Assembly (NCBI RefSeq): GCF_015704865.1
Contig: NZ_JADQTO010000002.1
Location: 552,205-616,204 of the forward strand
Source of the DNA: Actinoplanes aureus
GTDB taxonomy: Bacteria > Actinomycetota > Actinomycetes > Mycobacteriales > Micromonosporaceae
Direction of reading: 5' to 3'
DNA: 64,000 bases
Shown here: positions 24,832 to 34,221 of the stretch, piece by piece
Layout: every line of letters begins with the position of its first letter
Position numbering within the stretch: the first letter of the stretch is position 1
Notes under the pieces: model-generated
Databases searched by the model: none
What the model was told of the DNA's origin: nothing
Seen by the model: only the letters and a program-made list of their open reading frames with translations
Translations under genes and position numbers: made by a program

Positions 24832-25332
24832 TCAGTGCTCTCCGTCGGCCTCGGCGACCTCGGCGCGCTTGAACGAGGCGCGGATCTCGTTCTCCGCTTC
24901 GATCCGGCCGACCCAGGTGGCGCCCTCGACGGACTTGCCCGGCTCCAGGTCCTTGTAGACCGTGAAGAAGTGCTGGATCTCCATCCGGTCGAACTCGCCC
25001 AGGTGGTGGATGTCGCGCAGGTGCTCCTGCCGCGGGTCCTCGAAGGGAACGCAGAGGACCTTGTCGTCGCGGCCCTTCTCGTCGGTCATCCGGTACATGC
25101 CGATGGCGCGGGCCCGGACCAGGCAGCCGGGGAAGGTCGGCTCCTGGATCAGGACCAGCGCGTCCAGCGGGTCACCGTCCTGGCCGAGGGTGCCCTCGAT
25201 GTAGCCGTAGTCCGCGGGATACTGTGTCGCGGTGAAGAGAGTCCGGTCCAGCCGGATTCGACCCGTCTTGTGGTCGACCTCGTACTTGTTGCGCTGCCCC
25301 TTGGGGATCTCAACCAGAACGTCGAAATCCAT
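24832..25332 (-). CDS. ppa: Inorganic pyrophosphatase, family I
   Basis: A 166-aa soluble enzyme hydrolysing pyrophosphate to phosphate, pulling biosynthetic reactions forward. The metal-binding signature D-x-D-P-x-D is present ([10 protein letters not shown]), along with [13 protein letters not shown] and [11 protein letters not shown]. Length is normal for bacterial family I. The start is the ATG at 25332 ([12 protein letters not shown]) with GGGAG upstream; the longer frame to 25425 would overlap the promoter region shared with dacB. It is divergent from the PBP4-type gene, an arrangement also found in mycobacteria (Rv3628/Rv3627c). Confidence 0.97.
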   Translation of the reverse strand: MDFDVLVEIPKGQRNKYEVDHKTGRIRLDRTLFTATQYPADYGYIEGTLGQDGDPLDALVLIQEPTFPGCLVRARAIGMYRMTDEKGRDDKVLCVPFEDPRQEHLRDIHHLGEFDRMEIQHFFTVYKDLEPGKSVEGATWVGRIEAENEIRASFKRAEVAEADGEH

Positions 25333-25484
25333 TATGTCGCTCCCCTTTTGCTTGCCCGCTCGAATAGACCGGTCCGCCGGGCGGGTAGCGGGGCATGGAG
25401 CAGGGCCCGCAGGATCCGCGCGCAACGGTGTGCCGGATGTCGCTAGTCTCCCCTAAGTCTGACGCCACGGGCGAGGAGGGGCGT

Positions 25485-28400
25485 GTGACGAGGCAAGATT
25501 CACATAACGGTCCGGACAATACCGGCGTGTCGGGTTCGCAAAACGGGCCGGATGGCGCTAGTCGGTCGCCGGATCACAGTGGTGTGCCTTCGCCGCAACC
25601 GCCGGCTCCTGGGCGTGCCGCGGTTCCGGGGTCTATGGAGCAGCAGTTCAGCGGGCACTCGGCCGGTCCGGTTGCGCCGGCTGCGCAGCGGCAGCCCTTT
25701 CCCTGGCAGCAGGACGATCAACCGCCGTCCCAGCCCGGGCGCGCCTCCGTGCCGCCGAGCCGGCCGGCGATCCCGGGCCCGAGAGCGCCCGGATCCGAAC
25801 CGGCTGGCCCGTTCAGGCCGGCAGGCTCTTCTGGACCGGTTGACCCCTCCAGGCCGCAGGGCGGTGCCTTCGGGCCGAAGGCCGGCCCGACTCCGGAAGC
25901 GGCGCAGTCGAGCGACTATCCACCGAGCGGCCCCAGCCCGGCCGGGCCCTGGGGCGCACCGCCGGCGAGCTCAGCCTGGACTGCCGGGGGAAACGCCGAG
26001 CACAACTCCTCCGGCCGGCCGCAGCCGCCCGCCGATTCGGCGGACCAGACGCAAGCGCTGGGCATGCCGGGCGATGTGGCACGTGCGGAGGGGTCTGGGC
26101 AGGGCCGGACTCCACACTCTGCGAATTTGGCCGACCAGACGCAGGCCTTGGGCGGCCAACAGGGTCGTGCGCAGACGCCAGACAGGCCCGGCGAGCTGAA
26201 CAGGTACGGCACCGGCGCCCCGGGTGAGGAAACGCAAGCACTCGGTCCGGTGGCCAACAACCCGCAGAGTCGAGGTTCGGCGGCCAGCAGCCCTCAGGTT
26301 CCGGGCGATGCGGGGCGGCCACCTGCTGACAAATCCCAGCCGCCCGCGCCGGGCGGCCCAGGGGAACGCACGGTGATGTTGGAACCGGGCCGCGCCGGCG
26401 GTCCGGCGGCGAGTCGTCCTGGGGTGACCGGCCCGCACGGGGCGGGCGCTGCGGGGACGGCGGCGAATCAGCCTGGGGTGACCGGCCCGCACAGGGCGGG
26501 CGCTGCGGGGACGGCGGCGAATCAGCCTGGGATGACTGGCTCGCACGGGGCTGCGAGTCAGCCTCGGGCGACCGGCCCGCAGGGACCCGGCGCTGTGGGG
26601 GAGCAGACGGTGGCACTGGACCGGAGTGCTGCCGGGCCAGTGGCGGGGCCGGGGGGACCTGCGGCTCAGGGAATCCGCCCGATGGGCGATCAGAATTCTG
26701 TGCGTGGGTCCGCAGGCGACACTGCCCGGCCCGGGACCGACCCGGCGGATGCCGGAGGCGGCACCTACGGGCAAGCGTCGATTCCGCTGAACACCGCCGC
26801 AACCGCGGCCGGCCGCGCGCCGCAGCCCGGTGTGGGCGCTGATCACCCGCGTCCGGGCGGCGCGAGCGATGACCGCTTGTATCAGGGCGGTGCGAGCGCT
26901 GGTCAGGGCGGTGCGAGCACTGGCCAGAGCGGTGCGAGCGGTGATCGCCTGTATCAGGGCGGTGCGAGCGCTAGTCAGGGCGGTGCCAGCGGTGATCGCC
27001 TGTATCAGTCCGGTGCGGGCGCTGACCACCTGCACCAGGCCGGGTCCGGCGCCGTGCTTCAGCCCGGCGCGGGCGCTGGGGCCGGGACCACCGGTGAAGA
27101 TCGCCCGGCCGAGGCGGGACCGGTTCGGAAAACTCGTACCAAAATGGTGTCGGTTCTCGCGGTCTTGGTGCTGCTTGCGGTGGTGGCGGCAGTTGGTCTG
27201 GTGGTGCGGCCCGGGCCGATCGATGGATGGCTCGGCGCTTCGCCGACCACCGCGCCCACCCCGGCGCCCACTACGCCGGAGCCCAGTCCGACACCGGTGC
27301 TCGCTGCGGCCGAGGCCGAAGGTGTCACGCCGGACACGGCGGCGGTGAAGGCGGCGCTGGATCCGCTGGTGGGTGCGGCGGCGCTCGGTTCGGCCGTACA
27401 TGTCTCGGTGCTGGACGTGGCTTCGGACACGGTGCTCTACCAGCGGAACGCCGCCAGCATGATCACGCCGGCTTCGACGACGAAGGTGCTGACCGCGGCG
27501 ACCGCGCTGGCCGCGCGCGGGCCGGCCTACCGGTTCGAGACGCGGGTGGTGGCCGGGAAGAACCCGGGCGAGGTGGTGATCGTCGGCGGTGGTGACGTCA
27601 CGTTGGGGGTCGGTTCGAAGACGCTCTTCCCGGGTGCGGCCCGGCTGGACCGGCTGGCCGAGCAGGTGACGGAGGCGCTCGGCGACACCAAGCCGACGAA
27701 GGTGCTGGTGGACACGTCGCTGTTCACCGGGCCGGAGACCGCGCCGGGCTGGGGTGGCGGGGACATCGCGGCGGGGCAGGTGGCGCGGGTTCAGGCGCTG
27801 ATGACCAACGGTGGCCGGGTTCAGCCGGTGCACAACGACTTCGGGGGCGATCCGCGGTACACCGACCCGGCGCTGGCGGCCGGGAAGGCCTTCGCGAAGT
27901 TTCTCGGTGTGACGTCGGTGAGCCGCGGCAAGGCGCCGGCAACAACAACAGCAACAGCATCGGCTGCGGCTAGTGCGCCCGCGGAGGCCACCCTGGCGGC
28001 CGGGACCGAGCTCGGCAAGGTGGAGTCGCCGCCGCTGGTTCAGGTCGTCGAGTGGATGTTGCAGATGAGCGACAACGTGCTGGCCGAGGCGATCGGGCGG
28101 CAGGTGGCGCTGGCCGCCGGCAAGCCGGCGAGCTTCGCGGGCGCGGCCGAGGCGATGTCGGCCAAGCTGGGCGAGCTGGGGTTGCCGGCCGGAGGAGCCC
28201 GGCTGTACGACGCCAGCGGGCTCTCCAATCGCAACGTCATCAGCCCGGATCTCCTGGTGCGGACGCTGTCCCTGGCGGCCGGTGGTGAGCAGGCCGCGCT
28301 GAGCAACATGTTCAACGGCCTGCCGGTGGCCGGATGGTCCGGCACGATGCGGACCCGTTTCGTCACGCCCAGCCCGAACCAGAGCGCGCAGGGCATCGTG

Positions 28401-28571
28401 CGGGCCAAGACCGGGACGCTGAGCGGGGTGAACACCCTGGCCGGGGTTTTGATCACCAAGGACGGGCGGGTGCTCGCCTTCGCGATCATGGCGAAGGGCG
28501 GGGCGAACGCGGTGACCGCACGCTCGGCGCTGGACCGGGTGGCGGCGCGGCTGGTGCAGTGTGGCTGCTGA
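25485..28571 (+). CDS. dacB: PBP4-type D-alanyl-D-alanine carboxypeptidase with ~550-aa disordered cytoplasmic extension
   Basis: A 1028-aa protein from the GTG at 25485, behind GAGGAGGGG. Residues 1-545 are Pro/Gly/Ala/Gln-rich and repetitive (18-aa VTGPHGAGAAGTAANQPG units; later GDRLYQGGASA units) and contain recurring ADQTQALG motifs. One transmembrane helix follows (about 552-575), then an S13/PBP4 domain with SxxK (ASTTKVL, Ser near 664), SxN (MSDNVL, near 861) and KTG (RAKTGTLSG, near 975), all intact. It should trim peptidoglycan stem peptides outside the membrane. Ordinary actinobacterial DacB is about 450-550 aa, so the cytoplasmic extension roughly doubles it; it could be a regulatory or scaffolding region, possibly a kinase target. 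Confidence 0.92.
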   Translation: MTRQDSHNGPDNTGVSGSQNGPDGASRSPDHSGVPSPQPPAPGRAAVPGSMEQQFSGHSAGPVAPAAQRQPFPWQQDDQPPSQPGRASVPPSRPAIPGPRAPGSEPAGPFRPAGSSGPVDPSRPQGGAFGPKAGPTPEAAQSSDYPPSGPSPAGPWGAPPASSAWTAGGNAEHNSSGRPQPPADSADQTQALGMPGDVARAEGSGQGRTPHSANLADQTQALGGQQGRAQTPDRPGELNRYGTGAPGEETQALGPVANNPQSRGSAASSPQVPGDAGRPPADKSQPPAPGGPGERTVMLEPGRAGGPAASRPGVTGPHGAGAAGTAANQPGVTGPHRAGAAGTAANQPGMTGSHGAASQPRATGPQGPGAVGEQTVALDRSAAGPVAGPGGPAAQGIRPMGDQNSVRGSAGDTARPGTDPADAGGGTYGQASIPLNTAATAAGRAPQPGVGADHPRPGGASDDRLYQGGASAGQGGASTGQSGASGDRLYQGGASASQGGASGDRLYQSGAGADHLHQAGSGAVLQPGAGAGAGTTGEDRPAEAGPVRKTRTKMVSVLAVLVLLAVVAAVGLVVRPGPIDGWLGASPTTAPTPAPTTPEPSPTPVLAAAEAEGVTPDTAAVKAALDPLVGAAALGSAVHVSVLDVASDTVLYQRNAASMITPASTTKVLTAATALAARGPAYRFETRVVAGKNPGEVVIVGGGDVTLGVGSKTLFPGAARLDRLAEQVTEALGDTKPTKVLVDTSLFTGPETAPGWGGGDIAAGQVARVQALMTNGGRVQPVHNDFGGDPRYTDPALAAGKAFAKFLGVTSVSRGKAPATTTATASAAASAPAEATLAAGTELGKVESPPLVQVVEWMLQMSDNVLAEAIGRQVALAAGKPASFAGAAEAMSAKLGELGLPAGGARLYDASGLSNRNVISPDLLVRTLSLAAGGEQAALSNMFNGLPVAGWSGTMRTRFVTPSPNQSAQGIVRAKTGTLSGVNTLAGVLITKDGRVLAFAIMAKGGANAVTARSALDRVAARLVQCGC
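26424..26531 (+). repeat. 54-bp tandem repeat inside dacB
   Basis: Two near-identical 54-bp units encoding VTGPHGAGAAGTAANQPG and VTGPHRAGAAGTAANQPG, followed by a degenerate third (MTGSHGAASQPR). In-frame period, so copy number could vary without breaking the gene. Confidence 0.8.
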
Positions 28572-28611
28572 TCCCGGGGTTTCACCTGAGTGCGGTGTGG
28601 ATTCGCACGGG

Positions 28612-28617
28612 TACGGT
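28612..28617 (+). promoter_or_regulatory. Possible -10 box of a leaderless promoter (metalloprotease gene)
   Basis: TACGGT ends 7 nt before the ATG at 28625 with no ribosome-binding sequence between them. Confidence 0.4.
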
Positions 28618-28624
28618 GGGTCGC

Positions 28625-29665
28625 ATGGCGCAGTTCGTAGACTGGGATCTGGCCGCCGCCACCGCGGGCGCCCTCTCCAAATCCGGCCCCGCGGTCTCCA
28701 TCTCCGAGGCCACCCAGGTGGTGTCCGAGCTGCGGACTCTCACCGATGAGGCGGCCGGCCACGTGGCGGCGTACACCGGGTTGACCCCACAGGTCGAGGT
28801 GCCGCCGGTCCGCGTGGTGGACCGGCGGGACTGGGCGAAGGTGAACATCGCCGGCCTGCAACAGGTGATCGGCCCGCTGGTCAGCCGGCTCTCCGGGGAC
28901 AAGCCGCCCGGTCCGCTCGCCGAGGCGATCGGGTCCCGGGTGACCGGGGTGCAGGCCGGGACGATTCTGGCCTACCTGTCCGGCCGCGTCCTCGGGCAGT
29001 ACGAGGTGTTCTCCGGCGACCCCGGTCAGCTGCTGCTGAACGCGCCGAACATCGTCGAGGTGGAACGCAAGATCAATGCCGATCCCCGGGACTTCCGGCT
29101 CTGGGTGTGCCTGCACGAGGTGACGCACCGGAGCCAGTTCACCGCGGTGCCGTGGATGCGCGGCTACTTCCTCGGTGAGGTGCAGGCCTTCGTCGACGCC
29201 TCGCAGGGCGGCGAGCACCTGCTGGAGCGGCTGCGCCGGGGCGTGGCAACGCTCTCCGACGCGGTACGCGATCCGGACAGCCGCCTCTCCGTGCTGGACA
29301 TCGTGCAGACCCCGGGGCAGAAAGCGGTGCTGGACCGGCTGACCGCGCTGATGACCCTGCTCGAGGGGCACGCCGAGTTCGTGATGGACGGGGTCGGGCC
29401 CGAGGTGATCCCCTCGGTCGAGTCGATCCGGTCCAAGTTCAACCGCCGCCGGGAGAGCGGCAACCCGCTCGAGAAGGCGATCCGCCGTCTGCTCGGCGTC
29501 GAGGTCAAGATGCGGCAGTACGCCGAGGGCCGCAAATTCGTGCACGGCGTGGTGGAGCGGGTCGGCATGACCGGCTTCAACAAGATCTTCACGTCACCGC
29601 TGACTCTGCCCCGGTTGGAGGAGCTGGGCGACCCGGACGCGTGGGTCGCCCGGGTTCACGGCTGA
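28625..29665 (+). CDS. Zinc-dependent metalloprotease-like protein (DUF2342/Rv3626c type)
   Basis: A 346-aa protein with the zincin motif HEVTH (LWVCLHEVTHRSQF, His near residue 162) and a downstream Glu (LLEGHAEFVMDGV, near 265) that could be the third ligand. It matches the actinobacterial DUF2342 family, sometimes labelled coenzyme F420 biosynthesis-associated; the in vivo substrate is not known. No signal peptide is apparent. The order dacB - this gene - tilS - hpt is the same as M. tuberculosis Rv3627c-Rv3624c. ATG at 28625; the TGA overlaps the tilS ATG by one base. Confidence 0.88.
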   Translation: MAQFVDWDLAAATAGALSKSGPAVSISEATQVVSELRTLTDEAAGHVAAYTGLTPQVEVPPVRVVDRRDWAKVNIAGLQQVIGPLVSRLSGDKPPGPLAEAIGSRVTGVQAGTILAYLSGRVLGQYEVFSGDPGQLLLNAPNIVEVERKINADPRDFRLWVCLHEVTHRSQFTAVPWMRGYFLGEVQAFVDASQGGEHLLERLRRGVATLSDAVRDPDSRLSVLDIVQTPGQKAVLDRLTALMTLLEGHAEFVMDGVGPEVIPSVESIRSKFNRRRESGNPLEKAIRRLLGVEVKMRQYAEGRKFVHGVVERVGMTGFNKIFTSPLTLPRLEELGDPDAWVARVHG

Positions 29666-30633
29666 TGGCCCGGATTCCGCCGCCGGTCGCGGCGGTCCGT
29701 GCCGCGGTGCGCCGTGCGCTACCCGGTGACGGCCTGGTGCTGGTCGCCTGCTCGGGCGGTGCCGACTCGCTGGCGCTGGCGTCGGCGGCGCGGTTCCTCA
29801 GCCCGCGCCGGGTCGGCCTGGTCACCGTCGATCACGGCTTGCAGGAGGGCTCCGACCGGCGGGCCCGTTCGGTGGCCGCCTGGGCGCAGGACGCCGGCTT
29901 CGACCCGGTGCGGATCGCGACCGTCTCGGTGGCCGGCCTGCCCGGTGGCCCGGAGGCGGCCGCCCGCACGGCTCGTTACGCGGCGTTGAGCGCCGCCGCC
30001 GCCGAACTGGGCGCTGCCGCTGTGCTGCTCGGGCACACGCGGGACGACCAGGCGGAGACGGTGCTGCTGGCACTGGCCCGGGGCGCCGGACCACGCGGGC
30101 TGGCCGGGATGCCGGCCCGGCGCGGGGTGTTCCGCCGGCCGATGCTCGAGGTCTCCCGGGCGGAGACCCGTAAGGCGTGCGCGGCGCTCGGACTGGCGCC
30201 CTGGGAGGACCCGCACAACACCGATCCGGCGTACGCGCGGTCCCGCGTCCGAGCCTCGGTCCTGCCCGCTCTGGTCGGCGCACTCGGCCCGGCGGTGGTG
30301 GACAACCTGGCCCGGACGGCGTCGTTGCTGGCGGAGGACACCGTGGCACTGGACTCGCTCGCGGAGACGGCTCTGGAGTCGGCCCGCTCCGAGGCGGGGC
30401 TCTCGATCGCCGCGCTGACCGTTCTGCTGCCCGCGATCCGGAGCCGGGTGCTGCACCGCTGGGCCCGGGAGCTGGGCGCGCCCGGCGGTGCGCTGGGATA
30501 CCCGCACGTGGTGTCACTGAACGCGCTGGTGATCGATTGGCGCGGGCAGGGACCGGTGCACCTGCCCGGTGGGATCGGCGTGGCGCGTCGCTCGGGCGAC
30601 CTCGTTCGGGTGGTTCCGGCACATACCAAGTGA
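29665..30633 (+). CDS. tilS: tRNA(Ile)-lysidine synthetase
   Basis: A 322-aa N-type ATP-pyrophosphatase that converts C34 of the tRNA-Ile CAU anticodon to lysidine, so that AUA is read as Ile. The PP-loop SGGADS is present (VACSGGADSLALA), as are the family segments VDHGLQEGS, GHTRDDQAET and DPHNTDPAYARSRVR. Shorter than E. coli TilS, but normal for actinobacteria, which lack part of the C-terminal domain. The ATG at 29665 overlaps the preceding stop; 63 bp separate it from hpt. Confidence 0.95.
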   Translation: MARIPPPVAAVRAAVRRALPGDGLVLVACSGGADSLALASAARFLSPRRVGLVTVDHGLQEGSDRRARSVAAWAQDAGFDPVRIATVSVAGLPGGPEAAARTARYAALSAAAAELGAAAVLLGHTRDDQAETVLLALARGAGPRGLAGMPARRGVFRRPMLEVSRAETRKACAALGLAPWEDPHNTDPAYARSRVRASVLPALVGALGPAVVDNLARTASLLAEDTVALDSLAETALESARSEAGLSIAALTVLLPAIRSRVLHRWARELGAPGGALGYPHVVSLNALVIDWRGQGPVHLPGGIGVARRSGDLVRVVPAHTK

Positions 30634-30696
30634 GCTCGCTGACCGGAATCCGGCCCCGTTCGACCATCCGTAACCTCGATGGGGCAGGCTTAGTCC

Positions 30697-31272
30697 ATGG
30701 CTGATGGCTCTTGGTACGACGCCGACATCGACCACGTGATCATCTCGGAGCAACAGATCCGGGACAAGATCGACGAGCTTGCGAAGCAGGTCTCCACGGA
30801 CCACACCGATGCCGTCGACGGGATTCTGCTGGTCTGCGTGCTGAAGGGCGCGGTCATGTTCATGGCCGATTTCGCCCGGTCACTCGGGCGGCACGGCCCG
30901 TCCACCGAGATGGAGTTCATGGCCGTCTCGTCGTACGGGCAGGGCACCACCTCCTCGGGCGTGGTCCGCATCCTCAAGGATCTGGACCGGGACATCGCCG
31001 GCCGGCACGTGCTGGTGGTCGAGGACATCGTGGACTCCGGCCTGACCCTCTCCTGGCTGATGAAGTACCTGGAGTCGCGCTCCCCGGCGAGCGTCGAGGT
31101 GGTCGCGCTGTTCCGCAAGCCGGATGCGGTCAAGGTGCAGGTCCCGGTGCGGTACGTGGGCTTCGACATCCCGAACGAGTTCGTGGTCGGCTACGGATTG
31201 GACTTCTCCGAGCGCTACCGGGAGTTGCCGTACGTCGGTGTGCTGAAGCCTGAGGTGTACGCCCGTAGCTGA
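30697..31272 (+). CDS. hpt: Hypoxanthine phosphoribosyltransferase
   Basis: A 191-aa purine-salvage enzyme forming IMP/GMP from hypoxanthine/guanine and PRPP. The PRPP motif VVEDIVDSGLTLSW, the LKGA loop (VCVLKGAVMF) and the flexible-loop SSYGQGTTSSG are present. Ribosome site GGGGCAGG lies 9 nt upstream of the ATG. A 9-bp hairpin terminator follows (31310-31334), separating it from ftsH. In actinobacteria hpt commonly lies between tilS and ftsH. Confidence 0.96.
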   Translation: MADGSWYDADIDHVIISEQQIRDKIDELAKQVSTDHTDAVDGILLVCVLKGAVMFMADFARSLGRHGPSTEMEFMAVSSYGQGTTSSGVVRILKDLDRDIAGRHVLVVEDIVDSGLTLSWLMKYLESRSPASVEVVALFRKPDAVKVQVPVRYVGFDIPNEFVVGYGLDFSERYRELPYVGVLKPEVYARS

Positions 31273-31309
31273 ACCGCTTTCTCAGCGTGTTCTCAGTAAT
31301 GGTCGGTAT

Positions 31310-31334
31310 GGGCGGTTTTGTCCCGAAACCGCCC
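31310..31334 (+). terminator. hpt terminator hairpin
   Basis: GGGCGGTTT / AAACCGCCC with a 7-nt loop, 37 bp after the hpt stop. The remaining 180 bp to ftsH probably hold the ftsH promoter; no clear -35/-10 pair could be fixed. Confidence 0.65.
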
Positions 31335-31507
31335 CAACCTACCGCCGGGTACGCGGGGTTCGCCCTACTCCCTCGCGGGTTCGTAAACGGCACCTACGGT
31401 GTACGGTCGAGTGACCAATGGCGTGGTAGGCACAAACAGTAAGAGCGCCGGAGGGGCCGCCGACAAGCGGCGACGTTGAGGTGACCAGGACGCCGATCAG
31501 GAGGGTC

Positions 31508-31524
31508 CGGGCGCTTGGCGCCCG
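31508..31524 (+). promoter_or_regulatory. Hairpin with the ftsH TTG codon in its loop
   Basis: CGGGCGC-TTG-GCGCCCG is a perfect 7-bp stem whose three-base loop is the TTG at 31515. A strong AGGAGGG (31499-31505) lies 9 nt before the TTG. If folded, the start codon is in the loop; if the hairpin is bridged, the same site sits near the ATG at 31533. Confidence 0.45.
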
Positions 31525-33548
31525 ACAACAGTATGGAACGTACGCGTTTCTTCCGCCGCCCGGTGGTCTGGATCATTCTGGTGATCATCGGCGTAGTCGC
31601 GCTGAGCTCTTTCTTCACCAGTGGTCCCAGCTACCAGCGGGTAGATACTTCGGTCGCCCTTGAGCGTCTGAACCAGCCCGGCATCGAAAAGGTCGTCCAG
31701 AAGGACAAGGAGCAGACGCTCCAGATCGACCTGGCAACGTCGGAACGGTTCAACGGCAAGACCACCGACAAGATCGAGACCCAGTACCCGTACGAGGTCA
31801 CGAACCAGATCTGGGACGACGTCCTCGAGGCCAAGAACGCGGGCCGTATCACCGGGACCGTGAACGCCACGGTCTCCGGCGACAACATCCTCGTCAGTCT
31901 GCTGATCAACCTGCTGCCGATCGCGATCCTCGTGGTCCTGCTGCTGCTGTTCATGTCGCAGATGCAGGGTGGCGGCTCGCGGGTGCTCAACTTCGGCAAG
32001 TCCAAAGCGAAGATGATCACCAAGGACACGCCGAAGACGACGTTCGCCGACGTGGCGGGCGCCGACGAGGCGGTCCAGGAACTGCACGAGATCAAGGACT
32101 TCCTGCAGAACCCGGCGAAATACCAGGCACTCGGCGCGAAGATCCCGAAGGGCGTGCTGCTCTTCGGTAGCCCGGGTACCGGTAAGACGCTGCTGGCCCG
32201 TGCCGTGGCCGGCGAGGCGGGGGTGCCGTTCTACTCGATCTCCGGTTCGGACTTCGTCGAGATGTTCGTCGGTGTCGGCGCGAGCCGGGTCCGTGACCTC
32301 TTCGAGCAGGCCAAGTCGAACGCTCCGGCGATCGTCTTCGTCGACGAGATCGACGCCGTCGGCCGGCACCGTGGTGCCGGTATGGGTGGCGGCCACGACG
32401 AGCGCGAGCAGACGCTCAACCAGCTCCTCGTCGAGATGGACGGCTTCGACACCAAGGGCGGGGTCATCCTGATCGCGGCCACCAACCGGCCCGACATCCT
32501 CGACCCGGCGCTGCTGCGCCCGGGCCGTTTCGACCGGCAGATCCCGGTGGACAACCCGGACATGGAGGGCCGCAAGGCGATCCTCCGGGTGCACGCCAAG
32601 GGCAAGCCGTTCACGCCCGACGTCGACCTCGACTCGGTGGCCCGCCGCACGCCCGGTTTCTCCGGCGCCGACCTGGCCAACGTGATCAACGAGGCCGCGC
32701 TGCTGACCGCCCGTAACGAGAAGCGGGCGATCTCGAACTACTTCCTCGAAGAGGCGATCGACCGGGTCATCGCCGGGCCGGAACGCCGGACCCGGGCGAT
32801 GAGCGACAAGGAAAAGAAGATCACCGCGTACCACGAGGGTGGGCACGCGCTGGTGGCGTACGCGTTGCCGCACTCCGCCCCGGTGCACAAGGTGACGATC
32901 CTGCCGCGTGGCCGCTCACTGGGTCACACGCTGGTCCTGCCGACCGAGGACAAGTACACGCAGACCCGGGCCGAGATGATCGACACCTTGGCGTACGCGC
33001 TGGGTGGCCGGGCCGCCGAGGAGCTCGTCTTCCACGAGCCCACCACCGGTGCCGGCAACGACATCGAGAAGGCGACCGGCCTGGCCAAGGCCATGGTCAC
33101 GCAGTACGGCATGAGCTCCAAGCTGGGCGCCGTGAAGTACGGCACCAGCGGCGACGAGCCGTTCATGGGGCGCAGCATGGGCCACGAGAAGGCGTACTCG
33201 GACGCGGTCGCCGCCGACATCGACGGCGAGGTGCGCGCGCTCATCGAGCTCGCGCACGACGAGGCCTGGGAGATCCTGGTCGAATACCGCGACGTCCTCG
33301 ACAACATGGTGCTTGAGTTGATGGAGAAGGAAACCATCACTCAGGAAGACATGAACCGGATCTGCGCACGGGTGCAGAAGCGGCCACCGATGTCGCCGTT
33401 CAACGGCTTCGGCAAGCGGCTGCCCTCCGAGGCTCCGCCGGTGCTCACCCCCGCCGAGCGGGAGAAGCTGAAGGCGCAGGCGGAGGCGGACGGGCAGATC
33501 GCCGTCGGCCCGAACCCGACCGCGAACGGTTCGGAAGGCAGCAACTGA
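31515..33548 (+). CDS. ftsH: ATP-dependent membrane zinc metalloprotease FtsH
   Basis: A 677-aa AAA+ protease that degrades membrane and regulatory proteins. Two N-terminal transmembrane helices (about residues 17-34 and 122-143) flank a small extracytoplasmic domain. The AAA module has Walker [12 protein letters not shown], Walker [12 protein letters not shown], pore loop EMFVGVGAS and arginine fingers in LLRPGRFDR; the protease has HEGGH ([12 protein letters not shown]). The start is either TTG 31515, with an ideal AGGAGGG 9 nt upstream, or ATG 31533 (MERTRFF), which lacks its own ribosome site. It heads ftsH-folE, with the stop at 33548 overlapping the proposed folE start. Confidence 0.96.
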   Translation: MAPDNSMERTRFFRRPVVWIILVIIGVVALSSFFTSGPSYQRVDTSVALERLNQPGIEKVVQKDKEQTLQIDLATSERFNGKTTDKIETQYPYEVTNQIWDDVLEAKNAGRITGTVNATVSGDNILVSLLINLLPIAILVVLLLLFMSQMQGGGSRVLNFGKSKAKMITKDTPKTTFADVAGADEAVQELHEIKDFLQNPAKYQALGAKIPKGVLLFGSPGTGKTLLARAVAGEAGVPFYSISGSDFVEMFVGVGASRVRDLFEQAKSNAPAIVFVDEIDAVGRHRGAGMGGGHDEREQTLNQLLVEMDGFDTKGGVILIAATNRPDILDPALLRPGRFDRQIPVDNPDMEGRKAILRVHAKGKPFTPDVDLDSVARRTPGFSGADLANVINEAALLTARNEKRAISNYFLEEAIDRVIAGPERRTRAMSDKEKKITAYHEGGHALVAYALPHSAPVHKVTILPRGRSLGHTLVLPTEDKYTQTRAEMIDTLAYALGGRAAEELVFHEPTTGAGNDIEKATGLAKAMVTQYGMSSKLGAVKYGTSGDEPFMGRSMGHEKAYSDAVAADIDGEVRALIELAHDEAWEILVEYRDVLDNMVLELMEKETITQEDMNRICARVQKRPPMSPFNGFGKRLPSEAPPVLTPAEREKLKAQAEADGQIAVGPNPTANGSEGSN

Positions 33549-34192
33549 TCAGCGCGCAAGACGAGCTCGACTATCTAGCCGCCCGGCTGGTCGACGGCAA
33601 GCTCACCGGAACTCCGGTGGAGCAGGCCGTCGACCTCGGGCGGATCGAGAAGGCGATCCGGGAGATCCTCATCGCGATCGGTGAGGACCCGGATCGCGAC
33701 GGTCTTCAGCGCACCCCGGCCCGGGTGGCCCGGGCCTACGCGGAACTCTTCGCCGGCCTGCGGGTGGACCCGTCGACCGTGCTCACCACCACCTTCGAGG
33801 CGGACCACGAGGAACTCGTCCTGGTCCGCGACATCGAGGTGCAGAGCATGTGCGAACACCACCTGCTGCCGTTCAAGGGCGTCGCGCACATCGGCTACAT
33901 CCCGGGCACCGACGGGCGCATCACCGGCCTGTCCAAACTGGCCCGGCTGGTCGAGGTCTACGCCCGCCGCCCGCAGGTGCAGGAGCGGCTCACCTCGCAG
34001 ATCGCCGACCTGCTGATGAAGCAGCTCGGCGCCCGCGGTGCGATCGTTGTGCTGGAGTGCGAGCACCTCTGCATGGAGATGCGCGGCATCCGCAAGGTCG
34101 GCGCGCGTACCGTCACGAGCGCGGTCCGCGGCGGCTTCCAGACCGACGGCAAGGTCCGCGCCGAGGCGATGGCCCTCATAAACGCCAGGTAA
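33545..34192 (+). CDS. folE: GTP cyclohydrolase I (start codon uncertain, probably non-AUG)
   Basis: Converts GTP to dihydroneopterin triphosphate, first step of folate synthesis. Zinc ligands are visible ([10 protein letters not shown] and [12 protein letters not shown]), as are the family segments [13 protein letters not shown] and [21 protein letters not shown]. The first conventional start is the GTG at 33617 (191 aa), which lacks a good ribosome site and gives a short N-terminus. The frame continues upstream with sensible coding ([17 protein letters not shown]) to a CTG at 33545 that overlaps the ftsH stop and has GGAAGG six nt upstream, giving 215 aa. CTG, or ATC at 33548, is proposed; enzyme identity is certain. 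folP is not adjacent, unlike in most relatives. Confidence 0.92.
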   Translation: MISAQDELDYLAARLVDGKLTGTPVEQAVDLGRIEKAIREILIAIGEDPDRDGLQRTPARVARAYAELFAGLRVDPSTVLTTTFEADHEELVLVRDIEVQSMCEHHLLPFKGVAHIGYIPGTDGRITGLSKLARLVEVYARRPQVQERLTSQIADLLMKQLGARGAIVVLECEHLCMEMRGIRKVGARTVTSAVRGGFQTDGKVRAEAMALINAR

Positions 34193-34195
34193 GCC

Positions 34196-34215
34196 CGGGC
34201 GGCGCTAGCCGCCCG
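34196..34215. terminator. Bidirectional hairpin between folE and the convergent accessory genes
   Basis: CGGGCGGC-GCTA-GCCGCCCG, perfect 8-bp stem, starting 4 bp after the folE stop and ending 7 bp before the end of the minus-strand gene. Confidence 0.7.
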
Positions 34216-34221
34216 ACCATG

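Noticed and set aside
25971..27833. A 620-codon minus-strand frame opposite the dacB N-terminus
   Set aside because: Arg/His/Pro-rich shadow created by the repetitive dacB sequence; the dacB frame continues into an intact catalytic domain with a ribosome site.
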